Below are positions 13,372 through 20,751 of a stretch of DNA of 20,834 bases, piece after piece; the first letter of the stretch is position 1, and every line of letters starts with the position of its first letter. The position numbers were made by a program, and so were the translations under genes. This DNA comes from a virus: IMG/VR virus record IMGVR_UViG_3300009157_000050, positions 1 to 20,834 of that record; one strand, 5' to 3'. The notes under the pieces were generated by a model that did no database searches, was not told the DNA's origin, and worked only from the letters and a program-made list of their open reading frames with translations.

Positions 13372-13698
13372 TCAGCCGAAGGCGAACTTGCGCAACGGCC
13401 GTTCGTAGCGTTCGATCTCGGCGTCCCAGCGCGACAGGCGGGCCTGCCCGTACTCGCCGTCGGTCATCCCGAGCGGGACGCTCCGGGCAGCCGCGGCCCG
13501 CCCGCACCGGCGGAACAGGGCAAGGCGCAGGTCAGACGGGTACAGGTCCGGATCGCCGGGCCAGCCGACCGGCACCCGGCACACCCGGACCTGGTTGGCC
13601 AGCTCGCCGTCGCAGATCTCCTGCAGCTGCTCGTCGGTGGTCTCCGCACTGACCTTCAGCCAGGCCCGGACCTCATCGACGTCGGGCACACTCGCCAC
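13372..13698 (-). CDS. Head-tail connector (gp6-like) protein
   Basis: A 108-residue protein following the capsid gene. The N-terminus (PDVDEVRAWLKVSAETTDEQ, then LQEICDGELANQVRVCRVP) and the helical region (DLYPSDLRLALFRRCGRAAA, ARSVPLGMTD) match the helical-bundle gp6/gp15-like adaptors that bind beneath the portal. A C-terminal helix is followed by YERPLRKFAFG. The GTG at 13698 is chosen because AAGGGG lies about 8 nt upstream and the family core starts there; the longer frame upstream runs through a stable hairpin and is low-complexity. It joins portal to tail during maturation. Confidence 0.78.
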   Translation of the reverse strand: MASVPDVDEVRAWLKVSAETTDEQLQEICDGELANQVRVCRVPVGWPGDPDLYPSDLRLALFRRCGRAAAARSVPLGMTDGEYGQARLSRWDAEIERYERPLRKFAFG

Positions 13699-13726
13699 GG
13701 CGGCCCCCTTCAGCGTTGCGGGTGGG

Positions 13727-13784
13727 CCGGGCGGCGGCGGTCCGGGCGACCGGGAGGGCCACCGCCGGACCGTGCACCGCCCGG
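13727..13784. terminator. Long two-part hairpin after the capsid gene
   Basis: Two nested perfect 8-bp stems: outer CCGGGCGG (13727-13734) with CCGCCCGG (13777-13784), inner CGGTCCGG (13738-13745) with CCGGACCG (13765-13772). They are separated by a small internal loop (3 and 4 nt) and closed by a 19-nt loop. It begins 15 nt downstream of the capsid stop on the minus strand and lies in a 100-nt gap. Without a T tract it could be a partial terminator or an mRNA-stabilising element that raises capsid yield over the tail genes. Confidence 0.6.
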
Positions 13785-13798
13785 CCCCCATCCCCCGG

Positions 13799-15076
13799 TC
13801 ACGGAATGACGGCTGGCGGGGTGACCTTCGCGAACCCGTCAGGCTCGAGGAACCCGAACGCGGTGTAACCGCCATAGGCCACTTCGACACCGAGGATCGA
13901 CGGTTCAACGGCGCTGAGCAGGCCGATACGCTCCTCGTAGAACTCGGCCATCTTCGATGAACCGATGATGCAGGTGCCAGCCGGGAACGTCGGGACCACG
14001 ATGCGGGGCAGCGCGAGGACCACGCCGGCGAAGTTGGCCAGCGAGCTGGTCCCGGCAGTCTCGCCGCTGGTGCCGGACGGGAACACCATCCGCGCCACGT
14101 CGACCATCGGGCCCAACTGCGCCCACACGTCCAGCGAGCACCAGATCATGTCCGGTAGCCGGCCACAACCGCCGTAGACCAGCACTGCCGCCTCGTACAG
14201 GGCCTTGGCCCAACCCTTGAGGTCGTCGGTCGCCGCCGCCACCGGGCCGCCGATCCCCGCGTTGGCGGCGAACGCGGTGGCGGTGGAGGTCTCAGTGTCG
14301 ACCTGGTACACATCGGCGAGGTCGGTCACCAGGATGTCCCAGGCGGTCGGCGAGGTCCAGTCGATGTCCTGCCGGCTGATGTCGACGTACCCGCCGTGTG
14401 TCTCCTTGATGAACTCCACCGAGCCGACGATCATCTTCTGGCTGGGCAGCGCGGTCTTCTCCGCGGTCTGCTTGCCTGACGTCGCGTGCTGGGTGATACG
14501 CGGGCGGCCGAACTTCAGACCCGGCGTGTTGCCCATATCCCGCGGACCGAGCGAGGTCACCAGCGGCCGGCTCGCGTCGATCGTGTTCAGCACCGGCCCC
14601 ACGATCGGCACCGGCAGCAGACCCGGCGTGTCCGTGGTGATCTGGTTCGCGGCCCGCTGGATCGCGTCGCGCTCACGGACACGCTCGATCCGGGCGGCCG
14701 CGGCGGCCCGGTGTGGGGCGAACAACTCGGCGAGCTTCTGATCACGGTGGTGCAGGCTGGCGACCAGGTCGACCATGAACGCGCCGGCCGACTGGTACTC
14801 CGGAGCACCGGGACCGGCCGCGGCCGCGGGCCGGGTCACCTGCCCGTTGCCGGGCGCGGTGAACGGTGACACCGACGCTGCCTTCAGCTTCTCGTGCTCC
14901 TCGATCGGCACGATCTGCTCGTTCAGTTCGGCGATGCGCTGACGCGCGCCTTTCAGGTTTGCCTTCTCCGCATCGACCAGGTCGCGGCCGTCAGCGTCGA
15001 CCTTGGAGAGCAGTTCGTCGACGAAGTCGAGCTGGTCCTGACGCTCTTTGCGGTAACGGTCCAGTGGGTTGGGCAT
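13799..15076 (-). CDS. Major capsid protein, HK97 fold
   Basis: A 425-residue HK97-type capsid protein. The N-terminal delta domain (residues about 5-70) is a charged coiled coil (DRYRKERQDQLDFVDELLSK, LKGARQRIAELNEQIVPIEE) acting as an internal scaffold that the protease removes. The shell part contains TPGLLPVPIVGPVLNTIDAS, RPRITQHATSGKQTAEKTAL, VEFIKETHGGYVDISRQDID and the C-terminal VVPTFPAGTCIIGSSKMAEF. The ATG at 15076 is chosen because GGAG lies 8 nt upstream; a GTG at 15085 would overlap that site. A 112-nt gap separates it from the protease gene. It is the main head protein, expected at 415 or more copies. Confidence 0.93.
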   Translation of the reverse strand: MPNPLDRYRKERQDQLDFVDELLSKVDADGRDLVDAEKANLKGARQRIAELNEQIVPIEEHEKLKAASVSPFTAPGNGQVTRPAAAAGPGAPEYQSAGAFMVDLVASLHHRDQKLAELFAPHRAAAAARIERVRERDAIQRAANQITTDTPGLLPVPIVGPVLNTIDASRPLVTSLGPRDMGNTPGLKFGRPRITQHATSGKQTAEKTALPSQKMIVGSVEFIKETHGGYVDISRQDIDWTSPTAWDILVTDLADVYQVDTETSTATAFAANAGIGGPVAAATDDLKGWAKALYEAAVLVYGGCGRLPDMIWCSLDVWAQLGPMVDVARMVFPSGTSGETAGTSSLANFAGVVLALPRIVVPTFPAGTCIIGSSKMAEFYEERIGLLSAVEPSILGVEVAYGGYTAFGFLEPDGFAKVTPPAVIP

Positions 15077-15198
15077 GGCAGACACTCCACGGTGAACAGA
15101 GACGAGAGACTTCCTCGCGTGTCCGGTGTGTGGGTGCCCGTGGTGGCCCTCGTAACGGGGCTCCGGCGGCTGCCCGGCAGACCTGGCGGCGCGTGGCC

Positions 15199-15804
15199 TT
15201 ATGGGGTCAGGCTAGCGCGCCACTCCTTCCACTCGTCCACAGACCGGCGCGCCGCCATCCTGGGACGACGGTGCGCGACCTGGGTGACGTACGCGTCGGC
15301 GAAGTTGGGGGTAGGGGTCAGCGAGCACTCGACCAGCCGGGCCTCCTTGACCGTGCACCGGTCCAGCGTCGAGGCGTCGTCGGCGTTCCACTCCTCCTGG
15401 TCGGTGACCTGCCACTCCTGGAGCAGCGGCTGCCAACCGATGGACAGGCCGGTGAGCACGCCCTCGCGGGCCAGCCGCGCCGCGCGCTGCGCGTCCGGCG
15501 CGTCATCCAACGCCCACTCACCCCACAACCCGTCCGGGCGTGCGTCCCACTTGGTGGCCCGCCCGACCGGGAACGACTCGTAGTCGTGGAACAGCAACAG
15601 CGGCAGGTCCCGCGCCGCCTCCTTGACCGACTTGTCGAAGCAGGTCCGGGTGAACGACAGCTGGAACCAGCCACGTACGGCCCACGTGTCGAACGGCACG
15701 GCCCGCCCGATGATGGTGCGCAGGTTCTCGGTCGCGTCCACGTCGGTGACCTGGGCGGCCATCGGCGGTCCGCCACGTACCCGCTTGACCTGGATGCTCG
15801 TCAT
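15199..15804 (-). CDS. Prohead maturation protease (HK97/U35 family)
   Basis: A 201-residue serine protease. The characteristic sequence is GRAVPFDTWAVRGWFQLSFT with R-T-C-F-D-K-S-V, then LLLFHDYESFPVGRATKWD with the likely catalytic H73. TGLSIGWQPL carries the nucleophile S121. A third acidic residue is in VKEARLVECSLTPTPNFADA (E154 or E159). It cleaves the capsid delta domain after prohead assembly and probably itself. The ATG at 15804 overlaps the portal stop by 4 nt. Gene order portal-protease-capsid is the HK97 standard. Confidence 0.93.
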   Translation of the reverse strand: MTSIQVKRVRGGPPMAAQVTDVDATENLRTIIGRAVPFDTWAVRGWFQLSFTRTCFDKSVKEAARDLPLLLFHDYESFPVGRATKWDARPDGLWGEWALDDAPDAQRAARLAREGVLTGLSIGWQPLLQEWQVTDQEEWNADDASTLDRCTVKEARLVECSLTPTPNFADAYVTQVAHRRPRMAARRSVDEWKEWRASLTP

Positions 15805-17075
15805 GGGGTGACCTCCTCAGCGTCGACGACCTCAGTGTCGGTGGGTGCCAGCAGCGACGGCCCGGCCCCCGACGCCAGGCCCAGGTAGGTACGCGCCTCC
15901 TCCACCGTCAGGATCCCCGCGACCACCGCGGCCGCGAGCGTGTCAATGGTGGTGGCGAAGTCGTCGCGGGTGAACGCCAGCCGGTCGAACCGCACCCGCC
16001 TACCGCGCGGTAGCCACCGCCGTGACCACTCGTCCTCGAAGTCCTTGAGCACCGGCTCGAGGCTGAGGCGCAGCAGGTTGGAGAAGTTCGCGCCCGGGCT
16101 CTGGTAGGTCAGGGTCGCGTTCGGCGCACCCAGGTAGTAGCCGTCCAGGTTGGCCATGTTCGCCACGTCGAGCAGCGACAACCGCCGCGACTCGGTCAGC
16201 TGCGCGTCATCAGGTGACCAGCCCAGCGGGATGACCTGGGTACCGGCGGGCAGGAACGCGGGTCTGCGGCCCGGGCCGACGAACTTCTCCATCCATGACG
16301 TCTTCGCCTCGGCCGCCTCGTCCTCGCCCAGGTCGGGGTTGTTGGAGATCACCGCCACCGACGGGACCGCCGCGGTGGACAGGGTGCGGTGCTCGTAGGA
16401 CTCCTGCATCGCGACGCGTTCGAGGGACTTCAGGTGCTGCTCGACGATACCGATGCCCCGGAACGGGCAGGACCGGTCCGCGCCGCGGCGTACGTGCACG
16501 ACCCGGTCGACCTCGAGCTCGGTGCCGTCGACGAGGTACTGCACCCGGCCCGGGTTGGCCGGGTCCCAGCCGATCGACACCCAGGCGGCGGGTAGCCAGG
16601 TCGTCGCGGAGGGCCAGCCGAGCGAGTCGTAGGCGGTGATGTAGTTCAGGCCGTTGCCGTTGAGCAGGTAGTCCTCCACCTGCACGCCGACGAACCAGCC
16701 GGCCGGCGCGTTCGGGTCGGGCTGGTCCAACAGGCGCGGCCGCGGTTGCAGGACCGTACCGCGGTAGTCGTCCATCGGCATCTGCTTGAGCGAGCCGGTG
16801 TAGATGTTCACCGCCCGGGACAGGCCCGGGATCGCCATCGCCGACGGGGCGTCCCACACCAGCGGCGAGAGGTTGTCGGTGTCGACGTACTCGTGGGGGA
16901 ACAGGATCCGCGTCCACGGCTGGGTGGGTAGTGGCCCGGTCCGACCACCGCGTGAGGACCACGGCGTGAACAGCGACGCCGCCTGACGGACCATGGCGCC
17001 CGGGTCACTGGGAAGGCGCGCGACAGCCGAGCTGACCAGGTTACCCACCCGGGTCACAAGATCGGGCCGGACCAC
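15801..17075 (-). CDS. Portal protein (HK97 gp3 type)
   Basis: A 424-residue portal protein that forms the dodecameric DNA channel. Family features include PGLSRAVNIYTGSLKQMPMD, FVGVQVEDYLLNGNGLNYIT, VQYLVDGTELEVDRVVHVRR and PFRGIGIVEQHLKSLERVAM. The segment PAFLPAGTQVIPLGWSPDDA is followed by LTESRRLSLLDVANMANLDG and YYLGAPNATLTYQSPGANFS. The C-terminal helices (AAAVVAGILTVEEARTYLGL) are also typical. The GTG at 17075 lacks a ribosome site; further GTG codons at 17057 and later are possible, so the first residues are uncertain. Its stop overlaps the protease ATG by 4 nt. Confidence 0.92.
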   Translation of the reverse strand: MVRPDLVTRVGNLVSSAVARLPSDPGAMVRQAASLFTPWSSRGGRTGPLPTQPWTRILFPHEYVDTDNLSPLVWDAPSAMAIPGLSRAVNIYTGSLKQMPMDDYRGTVLQPRPRLLDQPDPNAPAGWFVGVQVEDYLLNGNGLNYITAYDSLGWPSATTWLPAAWVSIGWDPANPGRVQYLVDGTELEVDRVVHVRRGADRSCPFRGIGIVEQHLKSLERVAMQESYEHRTLSTAAVPSVAVISNNPDLGEDEAAEAKTSWMEKFVGPGRRPAFLPAGTQVIPLGWSPDDAQLTESRRLSLLDVANMANLDGYYLGAPNATLTYQSPGANFSNLLRLSLEPVLKDFEDEWSRRWLPRGRRVRFDRLAFTRDDFATTIDTLAAAVVAGILTVEEARTYLGLASGAGPSLLAPTDTEVVDAEEVTP

Positions 17076-17269
17076 GACACCAGCGTACGGGCACCCCGTC
17101 AGTAAGTGTCGGTAGCGCTGTCAGCCGTTACTATTGTCCGCATCGTCACCGTTGGGTAACCGGGTCTGAGTTTGTGTTGCCGGGACGGCGGGGCGCGGGG
17201 AAGAGCAGCGGCGGCCGAGGGGACGTCACCCGGTAGCCGATCCATCGGGTGGTCGAGTGCCGCCGCTGC
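17076..17269. other. 194-bp gap between terminase and portal
   Basis: An unusually long gap in an otherwise packed late operon. It contains a large inverted repeat at 17204-17270, described separately. A 48-codon frame on the minus strand (17245 down to 17099) has no ribosome site and is not accepted as a gene. No good promoter pair is visible, although TACTAT at 17129-17134 on the plus strand resembles a -10 box. Confidence 0.55.
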
Positions 17270-17270
17270 T
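17204..17270. repeat. 12-bp perfect inverted repeat with nested hairpin at the terminase stop
   Basis: AGCAGCGGCGGC at 17204-17215 pairs perfectly with GCCGCCGCTGCT at 17259-17270. Inside the 43-nt interval, CACCCG (17227-17232) pairs with CGGGTG (17246-17251). The outer arm ends in the last base of the terminase stop codon. On the minus strand this is a large stem-loop directly after the terminase gene. It could reduce read-through into portal or protect the mRNA end; there is no T tract. Confidence 0.75.
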
Positions 17271-18724
17271 TACCGCACGACGAACCGCACAGGTGGCGGC
17301 GGGGCGTGGTCCCATCCCCACAGTGCGAGGGTCGCGGCGACCAGCCCGGCGATCGAGTCCGATGAGGCGCGCCGGCCCCAGACCCACCGTTCGCCCACTG
17401 TCCGTTTCACGGCCGCGGCGGCGGCGGCGTCCAGAGCGGGATGGGGGCGGATGCCGATCTGGCCTTCCACGATTGCGTTCAGCATGGTCGGGCAGGCAAC
17501 CGTGTACTCGTCGATCGTGATGGGACGCAGGCTGAGGCGGGCACGGATAGCCGCGTCGCCGACGTCGACGGCTGGGCCGAACCGGTCGTAGACCAGCAAC
17601 CTCGGCCGCAGCTTCGCGACCAGTTCCCTCAACCGGGGCACCAACCAGCTGGTGCCCTCCCGCACGTCGACCAGTTCGACATGAACGCGGCCGGCGCTGT
17701 CGCGCCAGGCTATGCAGATCGCGGCGTCGCGCCCGCCCAGGCCGACGTCGAATGCGAGCGCCATCCCGCCGGGTGCGGGCAGCTCGGTCAGTGTGTCCTC
17801 GGTGTTGGCCCACAACAGGGCGGGGATGACCCGCTCGGGCGCGCCGGTCCACCGGTTGCCGTAGGCGCGGGCGAACTCCCCCGGCTTCATGATCTTGGCA
17901 GCTTTGGGGATCGCCTCGGGGCGCAGGGTGTACCGGTTGGCGGGGTGGGCGGCGGCGACCGCGGCGAGGTCGGTCGGGTCGGTCTTGTCGTCGATGCCGT
18001 ACTCGATGTAGCAGATCCCGGAACGCACGCCGGCGTCGACGCTCGCGCGGCCGGCGTCGCGCAGCGCGGCGAGCCAGGTCGAGCCGGCGTGCCCGGCCGC
18101 GGAGATGACCCACATCTGCCCGGCGACGGTGGCAAAGGTCGGCAGGATCGCCTGGGTGAGCTCGTCCCCGCGGACCTCGTCGAACGCCCAGCCCTCGTCG
18201 ACGCAGACGAAAATGTTCGCCTTGCCGTGCAGGGCGTCCGGGACGGGCGCGAACACCCGGTACGTCGAGCCGTTCGGGAACGTGACCGTCTCGCTGCCGT
18301 TGGACTCGCGGACCTTGCACACCGGTTTGCGCAGCGCCGAGCGGCCGATGCGTTTGACGACCTGCATCCAGTTGTCTCGGGCGTCCTCACGCTTCTGCGC
18401 GGTGTACCAGGCGCCGACGTCCGGGCTGGTCAGACAGCGCTGCGAGGCGGTCGACCCGACCAGCGCGGTCTTGCCGGCCTGGCGCTGCACGATGAGGACG
18501 ACCAGGTCGTACGCCCACTCGCCGGTGACCGGGTCGACCTCGCCGGCCACGTCGGAGGCGGCGACCTGCCACGGCATGAACGGCCAGGACAGCACCGCGC
18601 CGAGCCGGGCGACCTGCGGGCCGTAGGTGGCCCGGTCAGGACTGCGCGGTGTCGCCCACCGTGGGCTGACCGGGGTCGGGCCGGGCGAGGCTGGCGATGA
18701 GGTTGGCGAGGCTGTCACGGTCAC
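17270..18724 (-). CDS. terL: Terminase large subunit
   Basis: A 484-residue packaging ATPase/nuclease. The N-terminal motif PRWATPRSPDRATYGPQVA...MPWQ is typical of actinophage large terminases. The ATPase shows Walker A VQRQAGKT (K85) and Walker B IFVCVDEGW (D176, E177). The nuclease of RNase H fold shows AFDVGLGGRDAA (D326), LLVYDRFG (D380) and SSDSIAGLVAA (D456). It pumps DNA into the prohead through the portal and cuts it. The GTG at 18724 (or 18718) is required to include the conserved N-terminal motif, giving an 89-nt overlap with the small subunit gene. Its stop lies at the base of a large hairpin. Confidence 0.95.
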   Translation of the reverse strand: MTVTASPTSSPASPGPTPVSPRWATPRSPDRATYGPQVARLGAVLSWPFMPWQVAASDVAGEVDPVTGEWAYDLVVLIVQRQAGKTALVGSTASQRCLTSPDVGAWYTAQKREDARDNWMQVVKRIGRSALRKPVCKVRESNGSETVTFPNGSTYRVFAPVPDALHGKANIFVCVDEGWAFDEVRGDELTQAILPTFATVAGQMWVISAAGHAGSTWLAALRDAGRASVDAGVRSGICYIEYGIDDKTDPTDLAAVAAAHPANRYTLRPEAIPKAAKIMKPGEFARAYGNRWTGAPERVIPALLWANTEDTLTELPAPGGMALAFDVGLGGRDAAICIAWRDSAGRVHVELVDVREGTSWLVPRLRELVAKLRPRLLVYDRFGPAVDVGDAAIRARLSLRPITIDEYTVACPTMLNAIVEGQIGIRPHPALDAAAAAAVKRTVGERWVWGRRASSDSIAGLVAATLALWGWDHAPPPPVRFVVR

Positions 18725-18998
18725 CGCCCCGCGACGACGGGTCCAGCCGCAACCGGGCCAGCGTCGAGGCGAGCTCGCCGGCGAGCCGGGCCACCGCCCA
18801 CTTGTCCTGCTCGCCGGCGGCCTGGTCCAGGGCCCGACCTACCGTACGGGCCACCGCGACCAGGCCGCCGTCGACGTCGGCCAGGGCCTTGTCGCGTTTC
18901 GCGGCCGCCACCGCCCGGTCGACCGCCACCTCCACCCGGCCCTTGACGGCCCGGCGGGTACGGAACAGCGGCGGCTGGTCGCCCGAGCGGCGGCCCAT
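18636..18998 (-). CDS. Putative terminase small subunit
   Basis: A 120-residue protein directly upstream of the large terminase. It is helical with MGRRSGDQPPLFRTRRAVKG, VEVAVDRAVAAAKRDKALAD, VDGGLVAVARTVGRALDQAA and EQDKWAVARLAGELASTLAR, then LRLDPSSRGG. This layout (G-R-R, basic helix, A-x-x-R-x-x-G/A-x-x-L-D, D-x-x-A-V/L-A-R-L-x-x-E-L, L-x-L-x-P) is common in small terminases of actinophages and prophages that lack the P27 type. It would recognise the packaging site. The ATG at 18998 follows the peptidase stop (TAG) directly. The C-terminal 30 residues are also coded in another frame by terminase. The call rests mostly on position. Confidence 0.7.
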   Translation of the reverse strand: MGRRSGDQPPLFRTRRAVKGRVEVAVDRAVAAAKRDKALADVDGGLVAVARTVGRALDQAAGEQDKWAVARLAGELASTLARLRLDPSSRGGDRDSLANLIASLARPDPGQPTVGDTAQS

Positions 18999-19811
18999 CT
19001 AGGTCAGCAGCACCGCGACTAGCGTCGCGATACCGAGCACCGTACCCAGCGCCGCGATCACGACCAGCCACGTGGCCAGGCGGTGGACCCGCTCGGTGAG
19101 CAGGTCCAGGTCCAGGCGCTGGTAGCCCAGGTCCGTCGCGGTCGCCGTCATGTGGTTCACGACCATCGGCGCGAACTCGTTGGCCAGGTAGTCGGTGCGT
19201 TGGAACACCGTCCATGACGCACCACCAGCGGAGTACCGGTTGCCGGACGGGTCGATGTCGTAGCCCCATACGTCCTCTGCGGACACCTCACCACTCCATT
19301 CTTCGACGGTCTCGCCCCGCAAGACGGACAGCAGGGCGTGCTTGTTGTCCTGGCTGGTGGACTGGTCACGGTTCTCCGAGAAGTGCAGGTGCCACAGGTG
19401 GCTGGAGTCCGAGGACGCCGCGTGACCGTAGCGGCAGTCCCAGCCCTCCACGTGACTGTCGGTGTCGGCCTGGCCGTAGAACTCCCGCCACCCGTTCAGG
19501 CGCGGGTCGTCCATGTCCTGCGCCGAGGACAGCAGCCGTTTCGTGTACCTGGAGATCCGGCTGTAGTCACCGGACTGGGCCTCCGGGAACGTCCAGTCCA
19601 GGCCGCACGCCTTGTCGCCCAGACCCTCCTGGTCGGGCGGGTCGTCGCAGACCGAGTAGTCGTGGGACGGCAGGTTGTGCCGGGCGTTGTGGTAGCCGGG
19701 CTTGTTCGCGTAGATGCCACCCAGCACGGAGCTGGGCTCCATCGCCTGCAACGACTCCCACAGCCGCCACATGGCGTCGGTGACCCGACTGGGGTTGGGG
19801 TTCGTGGCCAC
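18999..19811 (-). CDS. LAS/M15-like metallopeptidase with C-terminal membrane anchor (candidate endolysin)
   Basis: A 270-residue protein. Residues 30-160 carry the signature GIYANKPGYHNARHNLPSHD (H41, H45, H50), then CGLDWTFPEAQ (D72), DPRLNGWREFYGQAD, HVEGWDCRYG and SSHLWHLHFSENRD (H138, H141, H143). The H...D...W-H-x-H arrangement resembles LAS-fold peptidases (M15 D-Ala-D-Ala family) that cleave cell-wall peptides. The spacing differs from classical members, so the enzyme activity is inferred. Residues 160-240 are a linker or second domain, and 246-269 form one hydrophobic helix (ATWLVVIAALGTVLGIATLV). No signal peptide is present. A lysis role with membrane anchoring is likely because no other lysin is visible. 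Gap to the upstream gene is 3 nt. Confidence 0.72.
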   Translation of the reverse strand: MATNPNPSRVTDAMWRLWESLQAMEPSSVLGGIYANKPGYHNARHNLPSHDYSVCDDPPDQEGLGDKACGLDWTFPEAQSGDYSRISRYTKRLLSSAQDMDDPRLNGWREFYGQADTDSHVEGWDCRYGHAASSDSSHLWHLHFSENRDQSTSQDNKHALLSVLRGETVEEWSGEVSAEDVWGYDIDPSGNRYSAGGASWTVFQRTDYLANEFAPMVVNHMTATATDLGYQRLDLDLLTERVHRLATWLVVIAALGTVLGIATLVAVLLT

Positions 19812-19814
19812 GGC

Positions 19815-20036
19815 TCAGGCGCCCTCGGCGCAGTCGTCGAACTCGAACCGTGTGGACCCGTTGTGACCGTGCACGGCGGCCGCGTCCATGAACGTGTCCC
19901 ACACGACCGTGCTGCACCGGCTGCCCTGCCAGCGGACCACCGTCGTCCCGTCGTCGAAGATCACACCCCGGGCCACGACACCGGTCCCGCTGTAGCCGGT
20001 CGGGTCCGCGTCGCGGTGCATCGTGAACGTCCTCAC
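19815..20036 (-). CDS. Small conserved actinophage protein
   Basis: A 73-residue protein with a GTG start at 20036 that overlaps the upstream stop by 4 nt (GTGA). The sequence is FTMHRDADPTGYSGTGVVAR, then GVIFDDGTTVVRWQGSRCST, VVWDTFMDAAAVHGHNGSTR and FEFDD. The pattern (F-x-x-x-R-x-x-D-x-T-G-x-S-G-T-G-V-V-A-x-G-V-x-F-x-D-G-T-x-V-V-R-W, S-T-x-V-W-D, V-H-G-H-x-G-x-T) belongs to a small beta-rich protein family frequent in actinobacterial phages and prophages. Its role is unknown. Longer frames upstream are shadows of the neighbouring gene. Confidence 0.8.
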   Translation of the reverse strand: MRTFTMHRDADPTGYSGTGVVARGVIFDDGTTVVRWQGSRCSTVVWDTFMDAAAVHGHNGSTRFEFDDCAEGA

Positions 20037-20251
20037 CGCGCCACCTCCACCTGGTCGGGAGGCCGGAACACCCACCGGCTCTTCGGGTCGTGCGAGCGTT
20101 TGTGGTCCTTCGACCGCAGCCACGCGGGCCTGGACACGTCCCAGGTCTCGCGCGGGTGCACGAGCTGCACGCCGCAGTGCGGGCACGCCAGGTCACGACG
20201 TTTCTTGTACCCAGCCTTGCAGGCCGGGCAGTGCTCAAACTCTCGGAACAT
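20033..20251 (-). CDS. Zinc-ribbon protein
   Basis: A 72-residue protein with two CxxC knuckles, C8/C11 (EHCPACKAGYKKRRDLA) and C23/C26 (CPHCGVQL), a classical rubredoxin-like zinc ribbon. A basic tail follows (AWLRSKDHKRSHDPKSRWVF). The ATG at 20251 has GAGGAGG upstream and lies inside the end of the preceding gene (17-nt overlap). Long upstream extensions of the frame are not credible. Its position at the beginning of the late operon suggests a late regulator or a small DNA-binding protein, but function is inferred only. Confidence 0.78.
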   Translation of the reverse strand: MFREFEHCPACKAGYKKRRDLACPHCGVQLVHPRETWDVSRPAWLRSKDHKRSHDPKSRWVFRPPDQVEVAR

Positions 20252-20507
20252 CCTCGTCCTCCTCCTGCGCATCGGTACAGGCCGCGTGGACCGGGATGGC
20301 AGACGCCGCCCACGGGCCGAAGTGGTAGTCGCTGGACTGACGCACATGCCCGGGCCAACGGCCCACGTACACCAGCGCCACCCGACCCTCGCCCAACGTG
20401 CTCTCACACACCGGGCACCGGTAGTCGGCAAGCTCGTCCAGCGGCCCGACGACCAGGTACGCCGCCACATGCGCCCGTACCCTCGGCGCCACCCACACCG
20501 GGATCAC
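20235..20507 (-). CDS. Small zinc-binding-type protein
   Basis: A 90-residue protein starting at GTG 20507 in a 4-nt overlap (GTGA) with the upstream DUF3263-like gene. It contains PLDELADYRCPVCESTLGEG (CxxC), then RVALVYVGRWPGHVRQSSDY and IPVHAACTDAQEEDEDV (HxxC), together a likely single zinc site, and an acidic C-terminus. Similar C-x-x-C ... V-A-L-V/A-Y ... H-x-x-C proteins occur in actinophages near the terminase or early region. Role unknown. The longer frame from 20696 is the shadow of the upstream gene. Confidence 0.72.
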   Translation of the reverse strand: MIPVWVAPRVRAHVAAYLVVGPLDELADYRCPVCESTLGEGRVALVYVGRWPGHVRQSSDYHFGPWAASAIPVHAACTDAQEEDEDVPRV

Positions 20508-20737
20508 GGCCGCAACCTCCACTGCCCGAACCGGCCCGCCTGCCGGACACGACGCAGCCGACCCACCAACAGCGGCGACGACGCGAGCGCCGCCGGCTCG
20601 TCCAGCAGCCGGTTCAGCCGACGGAAGTACGCCACCGGCGTCCAACCGAACTGGTCGGCGATCGCCTGGTCCTGCATACCCGCACGACGCCACCACGACG
20701 CCGCGAACGCCAGCACCCGCACATCCGTTTCATCCAA
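20504..20737 (-). CDS. DUF3263-like small helical protein, first gene of the late operon
   Basis: A 77-residue helical protein. The sequence is LDETDVRVLAFAASWWRRAG, then MQDQAIADQFGWTPVAYFRR, LNRLLDEPAALASSPLLVGR and LRRVRQAGR. It matches the DUF3263 pattern of actinobacteria (I-L-x-F-E-x-x-W-W, K-E-x-A-I-R-x-x-F-x-x-S-x-x-R-Y-Y-x-x-L-N-x-L-L-D-x-P-x-A-L, P-L-L-V-x-R-L-R-R-x-R). The domain is HTH-like and may bind DNA. The TTG at 20737 is chosen because AAGGGAG lies 8 nt upstream and the family N-terminus starts there; a TTG at 20755 would precede this site. A palindrome and possible promoter lie just upstream. Confidence 0.82.
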   Translation of the reverse strand: MDETDVRVLAFAASWWRRAGMQDQAIADQFGWTPVAYFRRLNRLLDEPAALASSPLLVGRLRRVRQAGRFGQWRLRP

Positions 20738-20751
20738 AGTAGACACTCCCT

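Noticed and set aside
17099-17245. A 48-codon minus-strand frame between terminase and portal
   Set aside because: No ribosome site, it runs through the large inverted repeat, and its composition is not protein-like. Kept only as a possibility.
17441-18700. A 419-codon plus-strand frame opposite terminase
   Set aside because: Complements a gene with intact Walker and nuclease motifs; composition is Gly/Ala/Val/Arg-rich as expected of a shadow.
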